Shown here in pieces: positions 59,457 to 64,000 of a stretch of 64,000 nt of DNA (positions are counted from its first letter, which is position 1; each line of letters opens with the position of its first letter). This DNA comes from Bacteroidales bacterium (GTDB lineage: Bacteria > Bacteroidota > Bacteroidia > Bacteroidales > P3), in assembly GCA_017550405.1 (NCBI GenBank), contig JAFZPH010000021.1:1-64000 (forward strand). Reading direction: 5' to 3'. Made by a program: the position numbers and the translations under genes. The notes under the pieces are model-generated. The model saw only the letters and a list, made by a program, of their open reading frames with translations. It did no database searches and was not told the origin of the DNA.

Positions 59457-61820
59457 ATGAGTAAAAGGTTTGTAATAATGTGTGTTGCAGTGTTGCTGGG
59501 CACAATGGTTTGCGAGGGGCAGGTGCGCGGAATGAAACGTTCGTCGCGCTCGATACAGGGTGCGGCGGCTTCGGTGAAACGGAACACGCCGCGGATGGCG
59601 ACTGCCTGGGTGGACGCCACGATGCGCGACATGACGCTGAGGCAGAAGGTGGCGCAGCTGATGGTGATACGTGTGCCCTTGGACCTTGAGGGCAAGCGGC
59701 AGCGCGATTTCGAGCAGCTGCTGAGGGAGACGGAGGTGGGAGGCGTGTGCTTCTTTGTGGGGACGGCGCGAGAGACGCTGCCCCTCATCAAGCGGTTCCA
59801 GTCGTTGAGCCATGTCCCCCTGCTGGTGTGCATCGACGCCGAGTGGGGGCTGGGCATGCGGCTGAAGGACTGCTACTCGTTTCCGCAGAACGGGACATGG
59901 GGCACGCTGCCGCCCGAGATGGACGGCCTGCTGTACGACATGGGACGCGAGATCGGGCTGCAGTGCCGCAACATGGGCATCCACGTGAACTTTGCTCCGG
60001 TGGTGGACATCAACAGCAATCCGCGGAACCCCGTCATCGGGCCGCGTTCGTTCAGCGACGACCCCAGGCGCGTCGCCTCGCTGGGCATCCAGTATATGAA
60101 AGGGCTGCAGAGCCAGGGGGTGATGGCAGTGGCCAAACACTTTCCGGGTCACGGCGACACGGAGACCGACAGCCATTTCGACCTGCCGGTGATCAACCAC
60201 ACACGCGAATATATGGACACGGTGGACCTCTACCCTTTCCGCCAGCTGATAGAGGCGGGCGTGGAGGGCGTGATGACCGCCCACCTGCAGGTGAACGCCT
60301 ACGAGAAGGAGAGCAACCGCCCATCGTCGCTGTCGAGCCACGTGGTGGGCGACCTGCTGAGGAAGAAGCTTAACTTCAAGGGGATGGTGATTACCGACGG
60401 GCTGGACATGAAGGGCGTGACGAAATACTACACCAATGGGAGCGAGTCGCTGGCCGCCCTGATGGCAGGGAGCGACATCCTGCTGCTGCCGCCCGATGTG
60501 CCGGTGGCCATCGACGCCATCTGCTCCGCCGCCAAGGAGGACCGCGACCTGCAGGACCTTATCGACGTGCGCTGCCGCAGGGTGCTGCGCAGCAAGTATT
60601 ACCACGGCTGCTCCGACCTGCACCCCGACCGCTGGCATGTGCCCACGAAGGAGGACAGTCTGCGCTGCGACTCGATAGTGCGGGCACTGGCTACGGCCAC
60701 GCTGCCCAGCATCGACAGCATAGCACGCGACGGCATCGAGAAGCGGGCTTACCCCGGGTGCCAGGTGCTGGCCATGCAGAACGGTCGGCTGCTATACCGC
60801 AAGGCTTTCGGCCACCTGACCTACGACAGCAACTCGGCCCCTGTGACCATGAACACGATGTACGACATCGCCTCGGTCACTAAGATGGTCTCCACCACGC
60901 TGGCAATGATGAAGCTGGTGGAGACGGGCAAGGTGAAGCTGAACGACCCGCTGAGCCGCTACCTCCCCTACCTGAAGCACACGGACAAGGAGAAAATCAC
61001 CATACTGCAGGCGTTGAGCCACATGGGGCGCCTGAAAGCCTTCGACACCTACTGGAAGAAGGCGCAGACGGCGGACGACCCGCTGGCCAGCGTGATAGAA
61101 CAGGTGACGGCCACTCCGCTGCTGCCTAAGACGGAATATGTGTACAGCGACCTTGGGTTCATCCTGCTCGGGCAGTTAGTGCAGCAGGTGTCGGGTCAAC
61201 GGCTCGACATCTTTGTGCATCGCCATTTCTACGCCCCCATGGAGCTGACCCATACGCACTACAACCCCACCGAGCACGGCATTGATTCCAACCTCATCGC
61301 CCCGACCGAGATGGACGACCACTACCGCCACCGCCTGGTGCGGGGTGTGGTGCACGACGAGAACGCCTATGCGATGGGCGGTGTTTCGGGCCACGCCGGT
61401 GTGTTCAGTACGGCCGACGACCTTGCCAAGATATTGCAGATGCTGCTCAACGGCGGCACCTACAACGGCAAACGCTATCTGAAAAAGGAGACCATCGAGA
61501 TGTTCAACCAACGGCATTTCGCCATGCAGGGATGCCGCAGGGGACTGGGGTTCGACAAGCCGCTGATGCACAGCACAGGCGGCAGCTGCTGCGACGAGGC
61601 GTCGCAAAGCAGCTATGGACACACCGGATTCACCGGCACCATGGTGTGGGTGGACCCCAACTGCGGCCTCATCTATGTGTTCCTCTCCAACAGGGTTCAT
61701 CCGAACGCCTCACCCAACAAACTGGCGCAGATGAATATCCGCACTCAGATTCAGAGCGAGCTGTATAAATCGCTCAAGGGCAAGACCAAGGGTGGCGGCG
61801 TGGCCAATTTCGGCAACTGA
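59457..61820 (+). CDS. GH3 N-acetylglucosaminidase-like and beta-lactamase-fold serine hydrolase fusion
   Basis: A 787-residue secreted protein. The first ~20 residues form a signal peptide. Residues ~55-395 are a GH3 N-terminal barrel of the NagZ type: KHFPGHGDTETDSHFD and nucleophile Asp314 in VITDGLDMKGV. Residues ~415-780 form a class-C-like serine hydrolase with SVTK (Ser473-Lys476), YSDLG (Y-x-N equivalent) and GHTGF (KTG equivalent). The GH3 C-terminal domain seen in relatives is absent. It is expected to work on cell-wall fragments. ATG 59457 follows the promoter; the longer frame from 59430 overlaps it. Confidence 0.88.
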   Translation: MSKRFVIMCVAVLLGTMVCEGQVRGMKRSSRSIQGAAASVKRNTPRMATAWVDATMRDMTLRQKVAQLMVIRVPLDLEGKRQRDFEQLLRETEVGGVCFFVGTARETLPLIKRFQSLSHVPLLVCIDAEWGLGMRLKDCYSFPQNGTWGTLPPEMDGLLYDMGREIGLQCRNMGIHVNFAPVVDINSNPRNPVIGPRSFSDDPRRVASLGIQYMKGLQSQGVMAVAKHFPGHGDTETDSHFDLPVINHTREYMDTVDLYPFRQLIEAGVEGVMTAHLQVNAYEKESNRPSSLSSHVVGDLLRKKLNFKGMVITDGLDMKGVTKYYTNGSESLAALMAGSDILLLPPDVPVAIDAICSAAKEDRDLQDLIDVRCRRVLRSKYYHGCSDLHPDRWHVPTKEDSLRCDSIVRALATATLPSIDSIARDGIEKRAYPGCQVLAMQNGRLLYRKAFGHLTYDSNSAPVTMNTMYDIASVTKMVSTTLAMMKLVETGKVKLNDPLSRYLPYLKHTDKEKITILQALSHMGRLKAFDTYWKKAQTADDPLASVIEQVTATPLLPKTEYVYSDLGFILLGQLVQQVSGQRLDIFVHRHFYAPMELTHTHYNPTEHGIDSNLIAPTEMDDHYRHRLVRGVVHDENAYAMGGVSGHAGVFSTADDLAKILQMLLNGGTYNGKRYLKKETIEMFNQRHFAMQGCRRGLGFDKPLMHSTGGSCCDEASQSSYGHTGFTGTMVWVDPNCGLIYVFLSNRVHPNASPNKLAQMNIRTQIQSELYKSLKGKTKGGGVANFGN

Positions 61821-61877
61821 GTTGTCGCAGATGCTGAGTGCTGAACCCGACGGGTGCCAGTTGACGGAAACGGCGCG

Positions 61878-62750
61878 TCATTTCATCCCGCGAGCGGTTT
61901 TGATTTGCTCGTAGGCTTCGTTTATCTTTCGGAACTGCGCTTCGGCGCTTTTCTTCACTTCCTCGCCCATGTTCTCCACTTTGTCGGGGTGGTATTTCAT
62001 GGCCAGACGGCGATAGGCTTTCTTCACCTCCTCGTCGGTGGCGGAGCTGTCGAGACCCAGCACTTTGTAGGGGTCGGAATAGCTGGAGGATGAGGCGTGT
62101 GAGTAGCTGCTGTTGGAGTATCCCCCGCCGTCAGCACTGCCCCGGTTGCGGGAATGGGAGCTGACGTGGCGGGTGAACATGGAGATGTAGTCGCGCTGAT
62201 TGATGCCGAGCCTGAAGCTGATGGCCCTCATGAGGGTGTTCTCGGTGGTGGTGTAGGAGTTGTCGGTCACGGAGAGCCCAAAGAGAAAGTCGACCATGTG
62301 GTAGCGCGTGGTGTAGTCGGTGTTCTGCTTGATTTGCAGGCACACGGCATCGATGTCGATGTAGGTTTCGGGTTTCACCAAGTCGCGGAGCATGCCGAGC
62401 AGCATTTTCCCTTTCTCCTCGCCGTAGTTCTTGGCGAGGAAGCGTTTCACATAGTCGAGTTCGGAGCGGTGCACCGTGCCGTCGGCCTTCATCACCGAGG
62501 CAATCAGCACCAGCAGGGCGACGTCGATGTCGTCCTGAGTGCCGGTATTGTGAAAACGACCGTTACTTTTTTTGTGCGGTGTACCATCATTACCCATTGT
62601 GTAATTGCTGTCGCCAAGTCGGCTGTTGAACCGAGGAATTTCTTGGGAAGCTCCCTCTATCGAGCGTCCGATAAAGTATCCCAGCAGGGCCCCTATAGGC
62701 CCTAAGGTGACCCAGCCCAAGCCGGTGAATATCCATTTAGTTACGCCCAT
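61878..62750 (-). CDS. djlA: DjlA-like protein: membrane anchor, TerB and J domain
   Basis: A 290-residue co-chaperone. An N-terminal hydrophobic segment ([15 protein letters not shown]) anchors it, a TerB-like helical domain covers ~75-195 ([20 protein letters not shown]), a Ser-rich linker follows, and the C-terminal J domain has [23 protein letters not shown] with the HPD tripeptide in [10 protein letters not shown]. This is the DjlA layout, which stimulates DnaK. It is 10 nt upstream of the partial protease gene and probably co-transcribed with it. Confidence 0.88.
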   Translation of the reverse strand: MGVTKWIFTGLGWVTLGPIGALLGYFIGRSIEGASQEIPRFNSRLGDSNYTMGNDGTPHKKSNGRFHNTGTQDDIDVALLVLIASVMKADGTVHRSELDYVKRFLAKNYGEEKGKMLLGMLRDLVKPETYIDIDAVCLQIKQNTDYTTRYHMVDFLFGLSVTDNSYTTTENTLMRAISFRLGINQRDYISMFTRHVSSHSRNRGSADGGGYSNSSYSHASSSSYSDPYKVLGLDSSATDEEVKKAYRRLAMKYHPDKVENMGEEVKKSAEAQFRKINEAYEQIKTARGMK

Positions 62751-62760
62751 GTTCGTTATA

Positions 62761-64000
62761 TTATTGAATGATTAGTTTTTGTGTGGTGGTGCCTGCAGAT
62801 GTGGTGAGTGTTACGAAATAGACTCCCGATGGCAACTTGTGTGTGTCGATAAGGCACCGGCTGCCGGACACACGGTTTCGCACCAGCTCGTGTCCCACGG
62901 CATCGAGCACTGCCAACTGGCAATCGTTCCTGTCCGAAACGCCCTGCGCCAGCTGCACCTCGACACTCGATGTGGCGGGGTTGGGGTAGAGCAGGAATCG
63001 CGAACTGCCCGGGGTCTGCGCTACGGGTTCCTCGACACCATCGTTGAGGAATTCGACCGAGAAGGAGCAGGTTTTGCCGTGCTCGGAGATGTCGTAGATG
63101 CGGAACAAGCGTTCGGGGGTGCCGTCGGCGATGTAGGGGTGCGGGTCGGTATCGGGACCGAAGGATGTGCGGCCTTCCGCAGCGGAGAAGAGGGACTGGT
63201 TGACCATCCCGTTCACCGAATCGACACTGCTGCCCGGACGGAATGTCCAGTAGGCATTGGGGTGGGTGGAGAAATCGTAGAATGCGTTACCGCTCCACAC
63301 GATATTCCGCGACACCGTGTCCATCCAACGGCCTATCACCAGCCCGCTGCCGGGCAGGGAGGACTCGAAGGGGTCGCGGGAATAACGGTACTCGATGGTG
63401 TACCATTGGTTCGTATCGATGGACGACTTGATGTAATACAGGTTGTTATCGTCCGAGCTGCCGACGCTGGATACCACGTAGGTGCCATTCTGGGTGATTT
63501 GTTGCGGCTCGTCGGTCAGATGGAGTATCTTGTGCTTGTAAATAGCCGAAGGGTGGCACATGTGGCCGGAAGCCATCAAGTCATACGCCACGGGAATCAC
63601 ATCCCTGTGATTGTTATAATGGTACAAATCGGGAAGGCCGATGGAATGACACATCTCGTGGCAGAAGACCTTCGACGAGAAAAGCTCCTCGCCGGAACCT
63701 TCGAACTCGAAATTGAATGCGTTCACTCTTTTGCCGTTGATGGTAACGGTATAGCCCACCGAGTCGTGGGGGAAGAACTCCATGTGGGGCCACAACAGCT
63801 GTCCCCAGCCCTCCACGTCGCCTTTCACGATGATGGACAGGTTGTCAATGTCGCCGTCGCCGTCGCCGTCCAGCATCTCACCGGGTTCGACTAGATGGAG
63901 GGAGTCGACATAGCGAGCGATGCGTGCTATCAGCTGCGCCTCCAGCATCGGGATACCCATCTGGGGGTAGGGCTCGGTATAGCCGTCGGGATTCTCCGCG
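62761..64000 (-). CDS. M6-like secreted metalloprotease with T9SS sorting domain, 5' end missing
   Basis: An open frame of at least 413 residues that runs out of the window; the Met at 63960 is internal. It holds a calcium-type [11 protein letters not shown], then the zinc motif [16 protein letters not shown] (HEMCH), a following [11 protein letters not shown], then a ~180-residue beta-rich domain (WTIEY-type strands, [11 protein letters not shown]) and a T9SS sorting domain starting [11 protein letters not shown]. This fits the M6 (InhA-like) secreted proteases of Bacteroidales. It would be exported by T9SS. It lies just after the djlA-like gene. Confidence 0.88.
   Translation of the reverse strand, partial: AENPDGYTEPYPQMGIPMLEAQLIARIARYVDSLHLVEPGEMLDGDGDGDIDNLSIIVKGDVEGWGQLLWPHMEFFPHDSVGYTVTINGKRVNAFNFEFEGSGEELFSSKVFCHEMCHSIGLPDLYHYNNHRDVIPVAYDLMASGHMCHPSAIYKHKILHLTDEPQQITQNGTYVVSSVGSSDDNNLYYIKSSIDTNQWYTIEYRYSRDPFESSLPGSGLVIGRWMDTVSRNIVWSGNAFYDFSTHPNAYWTFRPGSSVDSVNGMVNQSLFSAAEGRTSFGPDTDPHPYIADGTPERLFRIYDISEHGKTCSFSVEFLNDGVEEPVAQTPGSSRFLLYPNPATSSVEVQLAQGVSDRNDCQLAVLDAVGHELVRNRVSGSRCLIDTHKLPSGVYFVTLTTSAGTTTQKLIIQ

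Overview
The window is a chromosomal segment from a member of the Bacteroidota, most likely the order Bacteroidales. The evidence is the recurring TAnnTTTG promoter box (usually TATCTTTGC or TATTTTTGC after an A-rich tract), very weak Shine-Dalgarno sites, type IX secretion (T9SS) C-terminal sorting domains, GldB, a TonB-dependent barrel, a GH3/serine-hydrolase fusion, and Bacteroidota-type families such as DUF3857, DUF349, DUF4105 and DUF4369. The backbone is fairly GC-rich and densely coding, with short ATGA-type overlaps. Species cannot be named from the sequence. I saw no rRNA, tRNA, CRISPR array, transposase or integrase.

The first ~4.1 kb is different. It is AT-rich and holds a P-loop ATPase and, facing it, a five-gene operon of small unrecognised proteins. 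At least two, probably three, of these are paralogs. The operon follows one clear promoter and a ~280-nt leader with a long nested stem and competing local pairings. This accessory island is the best candidate in the window for an undescribed system.

4.1-17.6 kb: a short YdeI-like protein, an MBL-fold lipoprotein, an RsiV/DUF3298-like lipoprotein, a cupin, an MscS channel, a DUF4105 protein, a DUF4421-like protein, two DUF3857/transglutaminase paralogs (the second lacking all catalytic residues), a 28-residue membrane peptide, a WG-repeat protein coupled to dihydroorotase (pyrC), and a PepSY-like lipoprotein. 18-23.3 kb: a T9SS-exported thioredoxin-fold protein, an ADP-forming acyl-CoA synthetase and a PepD dipeptidase, which suggests peptide or amino-acid fermentation; a butyrate kinase lies at 41-42 kb.

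23.4-37.2 kb is a forward-strand run: a PflX-like radical SAM protein, a PgpH-type 7TM-HD phosphodiesterase, a YfhO membrane protein, a GT2 glycosyltransferase, then a DUF349 protein, GldB, an LTA-synthase-like phosphotransferase, a lipid kinase and SUI1. This is mostly envelope work. 37.7-43.6 kb runs on the minus strand: LpxH, a DUF4369 lipoprotein, a shortened chorismate synthase, an FKBP isomerase, butyrate kinase, a DUF58 protein and thioredoxin. 44-48.9 kb holds MltD, a DivIC/FtsB-like protein and an NlpC/P60 lipoprotein, facing ClpB.

49.3-64 kb, mostly minus strand: a second T9SS thioredoxin-fold paralog; a BlaI - BlaR1-like - CxxC lipoprotein - TonB-dependent barrel operon; galE; a 52-residue membrane protein; glyA; a divergent GH3/beta-lactamase-fold fusion; a DjlA-like TerB-J protein; and a partial M6-like secreted metalloprotease.

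Intergenic DNA carries several dispersed repeat families: a ~172-nt element (two copies), a ~63-nt near-palindrome (two copies, opposite orientation), and short arrays with 7-, 8- and ~9-nt units that often touch the 3' ends of genes.
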